DNA of 64,000 bases from NCBI GenBank assembly GCA_029204225.1, contig CM055094.1, positions 15,502,928 through 15,566,927 on the forward strand, given 5' to 3'. Below are positions 1 to 11,180 of this stretch, piece by piece (the stretch's first letter is position 1; each line of letters begins with the position of its first letter). The translations under genes were made by a program, and so were the position numbers. The notes beneath the pieces are model-generated. The model had not been told where the DNA came from and made no database searches. It was given only the letters and a program-made list of their open reading frames with translations. The DNA is from Diphasiastrum complanatum. Lineage: Eukaryota > Streptophyta > Lycopodiopsida > Lycopodiales > Lycopodiaceae.

Positions 1-1
1 C

Positions 2-1295
2 AAACATAAAGCAAGATTAGTTGCAAAAGGTTATGCTCAAGAGAGAGGGATAGACTATGAGGAAACTTTTGCACCCGTGGCCAAGATGGTCACAATAAGA
101 CTAATCAGTGCACTTGCATCACATTTTGGATGGATTCTATGTCAAATGGATGTCTCTAATGCTTTCTTGAATGGTTTTTTGGAAGAGGATATCTATATGG
201 AGCAGCCACAAGGGTTCATCAAGCATGGAATGGAGAACAAAGTATGCCATCTCCAAAGAAGCATCTATGGCTTGAAGCAAGCCTCGAGATCTTGGAATTC
301 AAGACTACATTGCTATCTTATTTCACTTTCTTTTGTTCAAAGTGAATATGATCCCACTCTTTACATTAAGTTTTATGATGTTGGTATTGTACTTTTACTC
401 ATTTATGTAGATGACATCATCATAAGTGGAAATAGTGTTGATGGTATTGAAAAAATCAAGATAGATCTATCCTTAGAGTTCAAGATGGTAGATCTAGGGT
501 GTCTTCACTTCATCTTAGACATAGAAGTACTTAGAGGGTCTGATTTTATCTTTATAAGTCAAGTAAACTATGCTCAAAGTCTTTTGAAGAAGTTTAAGAT
601 GGAAGTATGCAAAAGTGTTGACACACCAATGGAGCAAGATGTAAAAGTGCCAAATGAAGATGATGAAAGATCCTTCATGAACATCACTTTGTTTAAGCAA
701 CTTATAGGCTCCTTAATGTGGATCACTATAACTAGACCAGATCTTAGCTTTAGTATATGTAGGTTGAGCCAATCCATGCAAAAGCCATTGAATATCCATT
801 GGAAAAAGGCTAAGAGGATTCTAAGATACATCTCGGGTACATTGGATTTTGGGATTCTATATAGAGGAGATGTGATTAACCTTCATGCATTTAGTGATTC
901 AAATTTTGCAGGGGACAAGAGAGATAGGAAATCAACAAGTGCCTATTCAACTTTCATAGGAGAAGGTGTGGTTTCATGGCTTTCAAAAAAAGCAAGAAAC
1001 TATATCTCTATCTTCAACCGAGGCCGAGTACAAAGCTTTGACAACCACTACAAAGGAGGTACTTTGGATCAAGAGATTATTGGTGGAGCTAAAGATCATG
1101 GATTCAGAGGAGGCACCAATCATCTACAATGACAATATATCAGCCCAACACCTTGCATCTAACCCAATCTTCCATGCAAGATCTAAGCACATTGAGATAT
1201 GCCATCACTTTGTGAGAGAAATGGTCAAGGAGATTGCTTTGGAGCATGTTCCAAGCAATGAATGTGTAGCTGATCTACTTACTAAACCACTTTAA
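2..1295 (+). pseudogene. Ty1/copia polyprotein 3' part: reverse transcriptase and RNase H, one frameshift
   Basis: The frame is already open at the left edge, so the 5' part of the element lies outside the window. The first residues (KARLVAKGYAQ, then DYEETFAPVAKM) are the start of the copia reverse transcriptase. The DVSNAFLNG motif and the catalytic YVDD (IYVDDIII, near base 405-420) follow, then the connection region (LIGSLMWITITRPDL) and RNase H (SDSNFAGD, DRKSTSAY). At about 984-992 a run of seven A shifts the frame. The downstream frame carries the rest of RNase H (SSTEAEY, ARSKHIEI, ADLLTKPL) and ends at 1295. One extra A explains the break. The order of domains is that of Pseudoviridae-like plant copia elements. 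No other stop interrupts it, so this is a fairly recent copy, but as it stands it cannot make full RNase H. Confidence 0.93.
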
Positions 1296-1368
1296 AAGAC
1301 ACCTTTTATGAAGTTCAGATCATCACTTGGAGTGATTAGTAAAGCAATGATTGAACCAAGCTAGATAG

Positions 1369-1378
1369 TGAGGAGGAG
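1369..1378 (+). promoter_or_regulatory. Polypurine tract of the copia element
   Basis: A purine run (TGAGGAGGAG) directly precedes a TG that begins the presumed 3' LTR, about 75 bases after the polyprotein stop. That is the usual place for the primer of plus-strand DNA synthesis in copia elements. Confidence 0.75.
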
Positions 1379-1850
1379 TGTTAAAAATTCACAATTCTAG
1401 CTTGACTAGTTTTGGTCATATGACTTGTAAATAGTTAGATGGTCATGATGTGGCTTGTCACACGTGCCAAATAGCATAGGATTCCATTCATAAGGATGTT
1501 CTCAAGTAGACCTAAGTGTTAGAACCTTTGGAATGAGTCCAAATTATGCTTAGATACAAGGGAGAAAAAACAGGAGCTATTTTTGGTAATTTTTGCATTG
1601 TTGAGGGATCTCCAAGATTCCAACCCTAACTTGGTAGGGATGAAAGATCCACCAAAATTAGCATTAGGGATAGGTTTAGGGCTACTCATACCTGCCCAAA
1701 ACCGTGATGGATCATGTATATATAGGTGATGATATCTCACCAAAATCAATCAAGCAATTTCATGTTTTTTCTCTCATAATGGTGCAATTGCTCTCTATGT
1801 TCATAATTGTTTGAGTACTTGTGATTACTAATGATTATAGGATTGAATGT
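1379..1850 (+). repeat. 3' LTR of the left-edge copia element (right end uncertain)
   Basis: It begins TGTTAAAAATTC straight after the polypurine tract. A TATA-like TATATATAG at 1717-1725 is followed by a pyrimidine-rich stretch, which fits an LTR promoter and R region. I could not find the matching ...AACA end or a target-site duplication, so the right boundary is a minimum. The 5' LTR lies outside the window. Confidence 0.55.
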
Positions 1851-2059
1851 AGGTCTGGTGTACAGTACTCAGACTGTGGGAGGCCGTACTTTCACACGTG
1901 TGAAGCCTTCTTCAAGGATTTGGGCCATTTAGTGAGGTTCAAGCATAGATTTTTGATGGATTTTGATGGTTCAACTTGTGCTAATCTTATGACATCATAA
2001 TCTATTGTTTCCCTCATCATTTCAAGTGTTTTAGGATCCTTATTTGCTGTAATTTTTAC

Positions 2060-2330
2060 AGATAGATGGTGTTGGTACCATTTCTTTATGTCTAGAATCT
2101 TCTAAAAGTATGGATCTAGACTATCATCTTTTATGTTCCATCAATGGCAAAGAACTTGCTAAGTGTTGGTCAACTAATGAATAGTGGCTTAGATGTAAAC
2201 TTTAAGCATGGGGTTTGTTCTATCATGATGAATGAGAAATGCATTACACAAGGATTTAAACAAGGGAGATTGTTTAAATTGGAGGCTTATGTTGCTATTG
2301 TGAGTGCAACTAACAATCTTCGTGACAAGA
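2060..2330 (+). pseudogene. Copia protease / pre-integrase fragment
   Basis: A short stretch encodes the end of a copia aspartic-protease region (GVGTISLCLESSKSMDLDY). After a frameshift near 2115-2125 comes the conserved YVPSMAKNLLSVGQL segment that leads into the pre-integrase region, continuing to about residue LFKLEAYV. No integrase or RT follows. It lies on the same strand as the copia element to its left but downstream of its LTR, so it belongs to a second, separately truncated insertion. Confidence 0.75.
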
Positions 2331-4903
2331 AGCTTGCAACGATTGAGGAGGAGCATCAAAGAGAAGAATATTTTGAGGATAAGCCTCAAAATACGAGAGC
2401 TCCAAGGAGGACCTCAAAGACAAAGGCCAAATTATCAAATTGCATGCAATTTTTCTTTTCAAGTGTGCATCTTACGAGGGTGAAGAGCATTGAAGAGTCA
2501 ACTATCTTTGAACCTTCTTGGTGGATAGTATTAGTACACATGTAATGGCTTGTTTCTTATCTTTAAGATTGATAGTGATTAGTATTTTATATGACAAGAC
2601 AATGAAGTTGGATGCTTTCCAATCTATATTTGTTTTTGATAAAGCAATTTCATTGGATAACTATTTTTGTAATAGTTTGAATAGTGTCATAAAAGATGAA
2701 ACATCATTTGTTTTGGAAATCTTCGTGTCCACATGCTTTGTGCATGATCATTCAAATGTAAGGACCAAAGAAAAAATCCTACATCAATGATAGGAGTAAT
2801 GGTAGTTTGTTGCTCTTCAAGTAGAGATTGTAGAATCTACATTGTATTCTACCAAAGAAGTTGTCAATGGTGGAGATATGGTCTTTCATGAGTGGAAGAC
2901 TTGCAAATTTGAAGAAGCATATGTATGGATCAACACCTTATCCAAATCATTAATGGTTTGGAGTCAAGTGAAGGAGCAAGTTGAAGACCCAAGGACTCCA
3001 AGAAAAACCTTGAGTGTCTTGAGTTTTTGTGAATGCTTTGGTATCTAGACTTAATTACACTTAATCTCTGATAATTTGTTGTACTAGAGTTTGTACTACA
3101 CACGTGTGGGGTATGTCTGATCAAAGCTTTTGATTGCTCTTGATTGTGGGATCCAATATTGCTTTTCTAGATCAAGATTTTGTGCTAGTTTTGCAATAGA
3201 TAGGTGCATCAATCAATCAATCAATCACCCTTGGAGCATTATGTAGGTTCATTTATGGTCCTTGGTATTGTACTTTCAACATAGATTCTCTCAATCAATG
3301 AGAGTTTTCTAGGCTCTCAGATGTATGGTTGCGAGGAGACAATCACATAGCCTCTTGGATCTTGAGATCATGCGATTGTGATAAAAGACTAGTGAATTTG
3401 TCAAGTGATGACAATTGTATCCTCAGGCTATGTCTCAGGCTTATATTTCATCACAGACAATTTGAAAGATCAAAGGATCTAAAGATGATCCACAAGTTGT
3501 TCACACAGGGAGGACATAGACCATCAAAGTTCTAAGCCTTGACAATGGGTAAGATAAAAGGTTCACGGGACTTCTCCTAATCATTCGGCACCCAGGATAG
3601 GCAAAATTCGTTGGATATATGAGGTCTTCCTACTGACGATTATAGCTATGCTCAAATATGGCAATTGAGGGAATGTCACAACCAAAAAGAAGATTCGGTG
3701 GAAACATTCTATACACATTCACAACTCTGAAGCAAGGAATTCACTTCTATTGGTCTTGCTTCGTCCTTTAAAACTTCATATTTCAATTGGTTTTTTTGGG
3801 TCGATCCATGCTTGAGTTAGTTAAGAAGAGGATATATGCACCTATGTTATTTATATTAGAAAAAATAATGCATGAGATGTCAATATAAACTGTATATCTT
3901 AACTTCAAAAATGAAAAAGACACAATTCAAGAGAAGGCCATTATTGATTATGAAAAAATAATAATGCTCATGTCAACAACAACAAAAAACGTACATATAC
4001 GCAAATTGTAAACGAAGAACTAGTTTTAATACTTTATACAAAGCCTGCATAAGATAGGAAACATACCACTGGAATGTTGAATCCATTGTCTCTTAGGCAA
4101 GAGAAATCTAGGTAACAGTCTAGAGTTCACTTCGATGCCGTTATACCTTGTATGTTCTAGAAGTATGAGTGTCAAAAATACTTGAAAAGCAGAATGAGAG
4201 TGCAAGGTCAGTAGATGATGGGAGAAATGATGGCCTGAACCCACTTGAGCACAATCACAACCAGGCAAAATTATGAGGTTCAGATGTCGAACAACCTACA
4301 GCTATCCTCAGACCTCGATGCTTTATTAGCACCCTCCAACAACATAGGTGAAGGCTCCACTATTGGTCAATATGGCTTTAGAAAGGCTGGATGAGACACA
4401 GAAACATCTGTTGTGCTTAGAAAGAGTAGCAAGACTAGCGCTAGAGTCTCCCTATCTCATAGACTCACGTTGATGGAGACATGCTCTTTAGGTAGAAAAT
4501 GGCTTGGAAATGAGCTAGGATAGTGATGGATTTGTAGGTATTTGGCATGAAAAACTGAGCTCTTTGAGGCTATCTTAGATACAGGTGCAGCAACGGATGC
4601 CCTTATGTAGTGATCAACGTTGGAGCATAGGAGGTCAACTAAAGGTACGCTGGAGGTTGTGGTTAGTAGGTCAATCGTGGAGTCAATCTGGAGTCAACCT
4701 GAGATAAATGGCACACAGGCATTTATGCATGTGCGCACGGGGCTGTACTATCCCCCTGCATCCTATACGTCGGGGCCCCATCAGCGACATCATCCGGATG
4801 GCCTGCCTGGTGCCCACCAACGCCCGCTGCCCAAGTCCCACTGTGTGCACCACCCTCTCCTGGGCACACACATATAAGCAAAGGGGGAGTTTGCATAGAT
4901 ATG

Positions 4904-4941
<38 letters not shown>

Positions 4942-5519
4942 CTTATGGGACAAGGAGGGAGGAGCTATGTGGCACTCTGGGCACCCAGGTGTCGGGAGGG
5001 GGTAGCCGGTTTCCTGGTGCCGGGACTTGGGCACCAGTGGTACGGGCTACCAGAACGGGGAGGGGGCCAAGGGGGGGCGTACAGCCCATACACCCCCCCT
5101 GCAGATTTTATCTCCAGCCCTAAACAAACAGATGTAGCCAACAATGGAAAGTCCTCAATGGAGGTCAAGAGGTCCAACAGTTCTCTAAAAATAAAGAATG
5201 TGTTGATCTGGGTAGGCAAAACTAGTTTCAGTCTTGCTTATAACACATCAAATTTCAAGCTAAAGCCGACCCCTTCAGATGTGGACAGTGGCCATGAAGA
5301 TGTAACAATAGAAATCCACATTGACATGTAGGGCAGTGATAGTTCCTCTCATAGATGACTCATAGATTTCTCTTGTAGTTAAGTGATAGAGTTCTAACTC
5401 AGAGATGAGAGCAAAGTCAGCAATGGATTTCCATCTCTTCTTGGCTATCCTTTCGCTCAGAAAGAAGGCAATTGGGCCAGCTTGGCAACGATGGATTGCC
5501 AATATATTTCTGGCTCAGA
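2331..5519. other. No recognisable gene; decayed intergenic/retroelement DNA
   Basis: Reading frames are short and broken and I see no known domain. A small (ATCA)n run lies at 3208-3226. The interval 4680-5110 is GC-rich and contains a C homopolymer and a TATA-like CATATAAGCA at 4871-4880, so an old LTR there is possible but unproven. The last 190 bases are the flank into which element E inserted. Confidence 0.5.
4907..4937. repeat. Poly(C) tract, 31 bases
   Basis: An uninterrupted run of C. It sits in a GC-rich low-complexity stretch and makes the overlapping reading frames look longer than they deserve. Its length is likely to vary between molecules and assemblies. Confidence 0.95.
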
Positions 5520-5524
5520 GGTGA

Positions 5525-6032
5525 TGTAGCGCAGGCATCCCAAAGGGAGCCGGGAACCACGACTTAGCTTCCCAGCCCTCAACTCTTGCCATCCAAACCC
5601 ACTTGACATACAAGCAGCCAACTCGCCAACAACGATCAGACTTAACCAACTTGAAGTTTCGAAAACCAACATTGAGATCCAACCTGGCGCCATGCCAGAT
5701 CGGGGGTCCCGATGTGGGTGACTTCCCTCCAGGCAAGCTGTTCGACATACATCAAACTTAACCAACTCGAAGCTTCGTTACAAATGAGTAACATCCATTC
5801 CAAGCAAACGGTCTGACTTACATCGGGCTTAACCAACTGAAAGCTTCGTCACGAGCACTGGAAGCCAACCTGGCGCCACGCCAAACTGGACAGCCATAAA
5901 CAGGTAACTTCCACCCAAGCAAGCCATCCAACTCAGCCGACAGGTTAGAGCCCGTTCTCCAAGAGCTTAACCCATTCACGTTCATGCAAGGAACACTCAA
6001 AACCACAAGTCGCGACAGTTATGGAGACAACA
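5525..6032 (-). repeat. E 3' LTR, piece 1
   Basis: It starts TGTAGCGCAGGCATCCC and matches the intact family 1 LTRs up to ...GGAGACAACA, where element A begins. The open frames in it (up to about 100 codons) recur in every LTR copy and have no protein similarity I recognise, so I do not call them genes. Confidence 0.88.
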
Positions 6033-6940
6033 TGTTGCGCCGGCGCCTCAAGGGCGCTGGGACTTGAGCGGTTTTCCCAACACGCGCTTAAGTCTAACAT
6101 TCATCCATCGTGCACTTACGTAAAAGCCAACTTAGAAACGTAAAAAGCTTAACCATTCAGACTTAAGAAAACTGGAATCCCAACCAACCCGAAAGCCAAC
6201 TCAGAATCCGTCCCCAAAAGCTAACCAAAGGCAAAGACAAGCCACACATGGAACTCAAGGCATAGTGGTCGCCAAACTGACCAAATGGCATAGCGGCAAG
6301 CCACTCGACCGTGACGTGGACCCTTAGGCGCCGGCGACGTAAAAAGGTTGTAGTAAGGGTCCTTTCACTTGGACCAGTCCCGGAGGTGAAACCAAAATGG
6401 TAATCATCCCCAAGGATCAACTTTATTAAATTTGGAAGAGGTTACATTCATACATAGACTGATCGGTCTCGGGGCCACCAACACATGCTGGGCATTGTGC
6501 CTGGCTCGTGCTGGTAGAGGGAGCTGAGACCTGGCGACTGGATTCCTGGCGCTGGTTGAGCTGCCCAAGTTTCTGTCTGCCGGACTCCCCCTATAGTCCT
6601 GCTGTGATTTGGCACACCCCCTCTAGTTTGAAACATAGTGCTTTCTTGTAAAGCATGCTTTTTAGGACTTAGTTTTTATTTTGCTGATTAAGCCTGGCAG
6701 AATCAGTCTGGCTCCCGGACATGGGTCCCGGGAGAAGTCCCGGCGGCAGAATCAACTTGCTTCCTGACTAGGCTATGACTCGAGCTCCAGAGCTAGCTCA
6801 TGACTTGTGACTACTTGACTCGCTCACCACAGGTCGGAGGCTCAGTCCTTGACGTTCTAACTTGCTCTGGGACCTCAGAGAGTGTCACCCCTTAGAGTCT
6901 TACAGGGCACGCTGGGTGCACCTGAGTCAGCTTTACAACA
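6033..6940 (-). repeat. A 3' LTR (family 2)
   Basis: 908 bp, TGTTGCGCCGGCGCC... to ...CAGCTTTACAACA. It is closely similar to 9883-10799. The reverse complement carries AATAAAG at about 6420-6430 (poly(A) signal) and the ACTATAGGGGAGT block that both LTR families share. It contains GGCGCC palindromes. Confidence 0.9.
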
Positions 6941-6951
6941 TCCTCCCCTCG
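6941..6951 (-). promoter_or_regulatory. Polypurine tract of element A
   Basis: Read on the minus strand this is CGAGGGGAGGA directly followed by the TGTTG that opens the 3' LTR, the expected position of the plus-strand primer. Confidence 0.85.
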
Positions 6952-7340
6952 TTTGAGAAACCTGATGTCCTCATCAGGGCCAAACTAGAACCTAAGACTC
7001 ATGGCACGGGCTAAATTCACCGGCCAAACTTTATTCACATATACAAGGGCACGGGCTTGATTCACCGGCCAAAGGAGACCAACTGTAAAGAGAAGTAAAA
7101 ATATTGTGTTTGCACCCAGCACAGGAAAAGTGTGGATCTAGTTCACTTACGTAAAACCTATGTAAAGCTGCTACACTTAGACATTAGACTGAAGCTCACT
7201 CCTCGATGAGAAATGCGGCTTACTTTATTAACATGAAAGAAAAAGGTACTTACGGCTCCCTTAAGCCTCATATATGTCATTTTCGTCGCACGTCTTGGTG
7301 AGTACCCTAGGACTCTAGATTTCTCGTTTAGTCGCCCAGG

Positions 7341-7630
7341 TTGAGCTCCTTGAGCTTTGCATTGGCACTTAGATTCACCTCTGATGTAGAAGCTGCAGGC
7401 AATGTTGGCTCCATTTGACTCGCGTCAGCTGGTTTGTCACTGCTAGATGTCCTTCGTTAAAGGGGTGAGCTTTCGCTTGGTCACACAAGTTGAGCTCCTT
7501 AAGCTCTACATCGGCACTTGAATTCACCTTTGATGTAGAAACTGCAGGCAATGTTGGCTCCATTTGGTCCCGTGTCAGCTAGTTTGTCACTGTTGGCTGC
7601 CCTTCGTTAAAGAGGTGAATGAGATTGGGA
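7341..7630 (-). repeat. Tandem duplication, period 149 bp, at the 3' end of the A coding frame
   Basis: The segments starting TTGAGCTCCT at 7341 and at 7490 repeat each other across GCAGGCAATGTTGGCTCCAT, the TTTGTCACTG block and the CCTTCGTTAAAG block. The duplication lies across the end of the Gag-protease frame. One unit reads CAG where the other reads TAG, which creates the present stop at 7579-7581. The frame stays open beyond it to 7375. Confidence 0.85.
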
Positions 7631-8988
7631 GAGATGGTTGGCTCAGATTCATTTGTGTCATTCTTTTCTAGTTGGTCCCCTGGCACAACTCTGACGACAC
7701 AAGGTCTTCTGCCATTATATAATAACACAAGGTTAACCCCTTTTGCCAAGAAGGCCACCACATGTTCGTTAAACCAGCTTAATCCCAAAATAGCGTCGAA
7801 GGCATCCATCTTCAAAATTGTGAACGTTAGTCGATTCTTCCAGGTTCTCAGGGAGATTGGTAAGTTGGTTGCCAATCTACAAGTGGTCATTGTACCTTTC
7901 GCGGTCTCCACACAAATAGGAGTCACATTTTCTTCACATTGGATGTCCAATTCCCCTGTCAATTTTTTTGACAAGTAGTTATGTGACGCTCCCAGGTCTA
8001 CCATGAAGTAAGTGATCCTGCCTTGAATACAGCCTTTCAGGTACAATAACTTTGATCCTCTCGCAGGAGTCGCCATGAGATGTTCACGATACGCCGCAAG
8101 TGCCCCTATCTGTTGTAAGGCATTCAGGTCAGACTCTGTCAAATCCGTTTCTGGGTCCTCTTGATCAAATGCCTCTCTCTCCATCCTATCAAATCCTTCA
8201 ATGGCAGCCATGATTTGCTTGTTCAATGGTTTGGGGCATGACCTCCAAGAGTGACCTTGCTGATGACAGTTGAAGCAGCGCATGGAACTGCTCACTGTTG
8301 GTGAGTTGTTGTTGTGACTAGCTGAAGGTCCAACATTGTTTCTTCTCTGGAACGTGTTCCCTCCATTGTTGCCTTGGTTGCCAAACCCTATTTTTGTTGG
8401 GAATTTGTTCATGTTACTCGAGGCTTGGTTTCCATTTGAAGCTGAGCCCCCCCTTGAAAAGAAGCTCGGACTCGGTCTGGATCCACTAAATACTCTTGTT
8501 GAGATTGAGGGAGCAGCTGGTGCCAATGTGCTCTCATAATCACAAACCATTTTAGCCGCCCAAATAGTTGAATTGAAATCATGGGGCATGTAGCTGTCTA
8601 TTGCATGCCAGGTCCAAGACTCCATTCCAGACAAGAGGTAATGAGTTTTGTCCGCCTCGGACATATCTTCAATAACTGATACACTTTGTCTAAATTTATT
8701 GAGGTACTCTCGCAATGACCCTTTCTGCTTGAGCCCTGATAATTCTGTCCTCAATCTCATGTGTGAATCCTTCGTTATGAACTCCTCTTGTAACGCGGCT
8801 TTGAACGCGTCCCATGTCTGGAAATGCATTCCTGCCATCCGGTGCCAATTTGTAGTGTAGCCCTCAAAATATGCTAATGCCAAGTCTGTTCCTTGGTGTA
8901 GATTCAGAAGCGCCACCCATCTCTTCTTGGAGAGGCACCACTGTGGAGTCAATACGCTCTTTCTTTCTTGACTTGGACCTGGTGCCAT
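7579..8988 (-). CDS. Gag-retropepsin of element A (469 codons)
   Basis: The protein has a Retrotrans_gag segment (LALAYFEGYTTNWHRMAG, about residues 35-130). A Ser/Asn-rich linker leads to one CCHC zinc knuckle (CFNCHQQGHSWRSC, about 237-250), and a retropepsin follows with YFMVDLGASHNYL (about 326) and the C-terminal flap-to-core motif DAILGLSWFNEH (about 393). Gag would coat the RNA and the protease would mature it. DLGAS instead of DT/DSGAS keeps the catalytic Asp. The ATG at 8988 is chosen because it opens the frame, but residues 1-32 arise from an alternative frame. A deletion of about 430 bp relative to copy B, at about 8885-8893, removed the normal Gag N-terminal region. An in-frame TAG at 7579 ends it; the frame continues to 7375. 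No polymerase follows. The matrix-like N-terminus is lost, so function as a true Gag is doubtful. Confidence 0.85.
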   Translation of the reverse strand: MAPGPSQERKSVLTPQWCLSKKRWVALLNLHQGTDLALAYFEGYTTNWHRMAGMHFQTWDAFKAALQEEFITKDSHMRLRTELSGLKQKGSLREYLNKFRQSVSVIEDMSEADKTHYLLSGMESWTWHAIDSYMPHDFNSTIWAAKMVCDYESTLAPAAPSISTRVFSGSRPSPSFFSRGGSASNGNQASSNMNKFPTKIGFGNQGNNGGNTFQRRNNVGPSASHNNNSPTVSSSMRCFNCHQQGHSWRSCPKPLNKQIMAAIEGFDRMEREAFDQEDPETDLTESDLNALQQIGALAAYREHLMATPARGSKLLYLKGCIQGRITYFMVDLGASHNYLSKKLTGELDIQCEENVTPICVETAKGTMTTCRLATNLPISLRTWKNRLTFTILKMDAFDAILGLSWFNEHVVAFLAKGVNLVLLYNGRRPCVVRVVPGDQLEKNDTNESEPTISPNLIHLFNEGQPTVTN

Positions 8989-9352
8989 CTCGATGCATGC
9001 GGGAGCCGTATTCTCGAACCTGCTCCTCTCCGTCCGTCAATGCTCGTAACTCATCAAGGTGGTCTTCCATTATAGTAAGAGGTGTACTTCCAACAGATTA
9101 TCACCTCAATCCTTTTTATTTTGAAAACTCTCCCTTCTGTCGGTCGGGCCCCATAGCTCTCTTTTCTTCTTTATTAAATCAGCTTCAATGAAAATATCCC
9201 CTCCTCAAACTTAGCACGCTCACATCACCTGAGAGCCAAGTAGGAACCAGGTCATTTGTGTCCCAACAAGCACACAACAAATGGAACATACCAACCAAAG
9301 CAAACACAGAGGATCCCTCTCAAGCCACAATCCCCCCTGAGACCGGACGTAG

Positions 9353-9882
9353 GACCTTTGCCTAGCCGCGCCCACACAAATCTATCACAGAATTAGCCCA
9401 CGGGGAAACATCCATCCAACCATTCGTGCTTTCACCATTAAGCAGCACATTGCCTCAGTCACGCCCCACCACTTTTTGGTCGATAGCCCTTATAGCTAAA
9501 TGATCGGCAGCTATCTCGCACCGGCCACTAACCACCCGTGCTTTACTCCCGAATTCGAGCAGCATCTCTGTATCAATGGTTAACCCGTACAATTCGAATA
9601 TGTCACAGGCCGTGTTTTCACCTACTAGGCAGCACTTTGCCTCATCTGTCCTACGTGCAGACGACGCCAGGCCCGAACCGCAAGAACTGACCATGCTTAC
9701 ACCTCAAGGGCAGCACATTGACTCATCAAGTCCCCCGTTCTGCCGACCACCCAGACCGTGGATGCACCCGTGCTTACACTGTGGGCAGCACCTTGCACAA
9801 CGGCTGTCCTGACAAATCCCAAAAAAGTGGCCCTCCCTGTGAGACTTGCATAGCTGACTGGCTAGTTGGCTCTGATACCACA
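9353..9882 (-). other. Leader of element A, shared with family 1, with hairpin repeats
   Basis: This roughly 530-bp stretch between gag and the 5' LTR is about 90% alike to the leaders of family 1 elements (for example 27563-28112), although the LTRs are unrelated over most of their length. Potential hairpins with complementary arms GTGCT/AGCAC lie at 9426-9448 and 9770-9791, with decayed versions near 9606-9630 and 9694-9717. They are separated by other sequence and read as RNA on the minus strand. Confidence 0.8.
9869..9880 (-). promoter_or_regulatory. Primer-binding site of element A (initiator tRNA-Met)
   Basis: The minus strand reads TGGTATCAGAGC two bases after the 5' LTR end, an exact match to the standard plant initiator tRNA-Met primer site. 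Confidence 0.93.
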
Positions 9883-10799
9883 TGTTGCGCCGGCACCTCA
9901 AAAGGCGCTGGGACTTGAGCGGTTTCCCCAACACGCCCTTAAGTCTAACATTCATCCATCATGCACTTACGTAAAAGCCAATTTAGAAACGTAACAAGCT
10001 TAACCATTCAGACTTAAGAAAACTGGAATCCCAACCAACCCGAAAGCCAACTCAGAATCCGTCCCCAAAAGCTAACCAAAGGCAAAGACAAGCCACACAT
10101 GGAACTCAAGGCATAGTGGTCGCCAAACTGACCAAATGGCATAGCGGCAAGCCACACGTCGGTGACGTGGACCCTTAGGCGCCGACGACGTAAAAAGGTT
10201 GTAGTAAGGGTCCTTTCACTTGGACCAATCCCGGAGGCGAAACCGAAATGGTAATCATCCCCAAGGATCAACTTTATTAAATTTGGAAGAGGTTACATTC
10301 ATACATAGACTGACCGATCTCGGGGCCACCAACACGTGCTGGGCATTGTGCCTGGCTTGTGCTGGTAGAGGGAGCTGAGACATGGCGACTGCATTCCTGG
10401 CGCTGGTTGAGTTGCCCAAGTTTCTGTCTGCCGGAATCCCCCTATAGTTCTGTTGTGATTCGGCGCACCCCCTCTGGTTTGAGACATAGTGCTTTATGGT
10501 GAACATGCTTTTTAGAACTTAGTTTTTATTTTGTTGATTAAGCCTGGCAAGACTGGCAGAATCAGTTTGGCTCCCGGACATGGGTCCCGGGAGCCATCCC
10601 GGCTGTAGAATCAACTTGCTTTCTGACTAGGCCATGACTCGAGCTCCAGAGCTAGCTCATGACTTGTGACTACTTGACTCTCTCACCATAGGTCGGAGGC
10701 TAAGTCCTTGATGTTCTAACTTGCTTTGGGACCTTAGAGAGTGTCACCCCTTAGAGTCTTACAGGGCACGCTGGGTGCACCCGAGTCAACTTTACAACA
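9883..10799 (-). repeat. A 5' LTR (family 2)
   Basis: 917 bp, TGTTGCGCCGGCACC... to ...CAACTTTACAACA. Differences from the 3' LTR are scattered point changes and a few short indels. AATAAA (minus strand, about 10270-10280) and the shared ACTATAGGGG block mark the likely 3' end signal and promoter. Confidence 0.9.
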
Positions 10800-10804
10800 C
10801 AACC

Positions 10805-11180
10805 AGTTCCTAGACAAAATGGTCCCGACAGCATACCGCTGGCGCCACGGACCGAATGGTCCCGACGGCATACTGCTGGCATCCCGGGATACGACCCTCA
10901 ACTATGTGCCAACTTAAAAATTTTGAAGCGGCTTTACAACTAGCGCTTTTACCGAACACTGAAACCCAGAAGGTAATCAGAGTTAGTTTGAGAAAAATCT
11001 CACTTTATTGATAAATATGAGAAGGTTACATTTCAAGTGTGTGACGGACCCTGGCATGCCAAGGTGAGTGCCATGACAACATTCCAGCAAGGGAGGCTGA
11101 GACTTGGTTGGAGCTCGCCCTGAGTCGCAACCCGCACTCCCTATAGTATTGGTGGGATTCGGCACCCCCCCCCCCCCTCA
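10805..11180 (-). repeat. E 3' LTR, piece 2
   Basis: It resumes the family 1 LTR exactly where piece 1 stopped (AGTTCCTAGACAAAATGG) and runs to a C-rich stretch ending CCTCA at 11180, where element D begins. The C run at 11165-11177 is longer than in most other LTR copies. Confidence 0.87.

Larger units (their letters stand above)
6033..10799 (-). mobile_element. Element A: family 2 gag-protease LTR retrotransposon, structurally complete
   Basis: Two LTRs (6033-6940 and 9883-10799) with TGTTG...CAACA ends flank a 2942-bp interior. The flanks are CAACA (6028-6032) and CAACC (10800-10804). The uninterrupted family 1 LTR reads GACAACCAGTTCC at this place, so the duplication is CAACC with one later change. 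The interior holds a polypurine tract, a Gag-protease frame, a leader with hairpins and an exact initiator-tRNA-Met primer site. No RT, RNase H or integrase is visible, and at 4.8 kb there is no room for them. It is therefore non-autonomous and resembles the plant Gag-only class of terminal-repeat elements, with a protease added. Confidence 0.88.

Noticed and set aside
4708-5331. A 207-codon open frame across the poly(C) tract
   Set aside because: Its middle is translated homopolymer and GC-rich low-complexity DNA. No domain, and frames on both strands are open for the same compositional reason.
9868-9882. GCTCTGATACCA strings as tRNA gene 3' ends
   Set aside because: No cloverleaf precedes them; each stands two bases or fewer from an LTR end, which identifies them as primer-binding sites.
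11165-11177. C-run as the origin of a false LTR junction between E and D
   Set aside because: The CCTCA duplication is found at both ends of D, and the E LTR continues correctly at 25555, so the junction is a true insertion even though it lies in a C-rich stretch.
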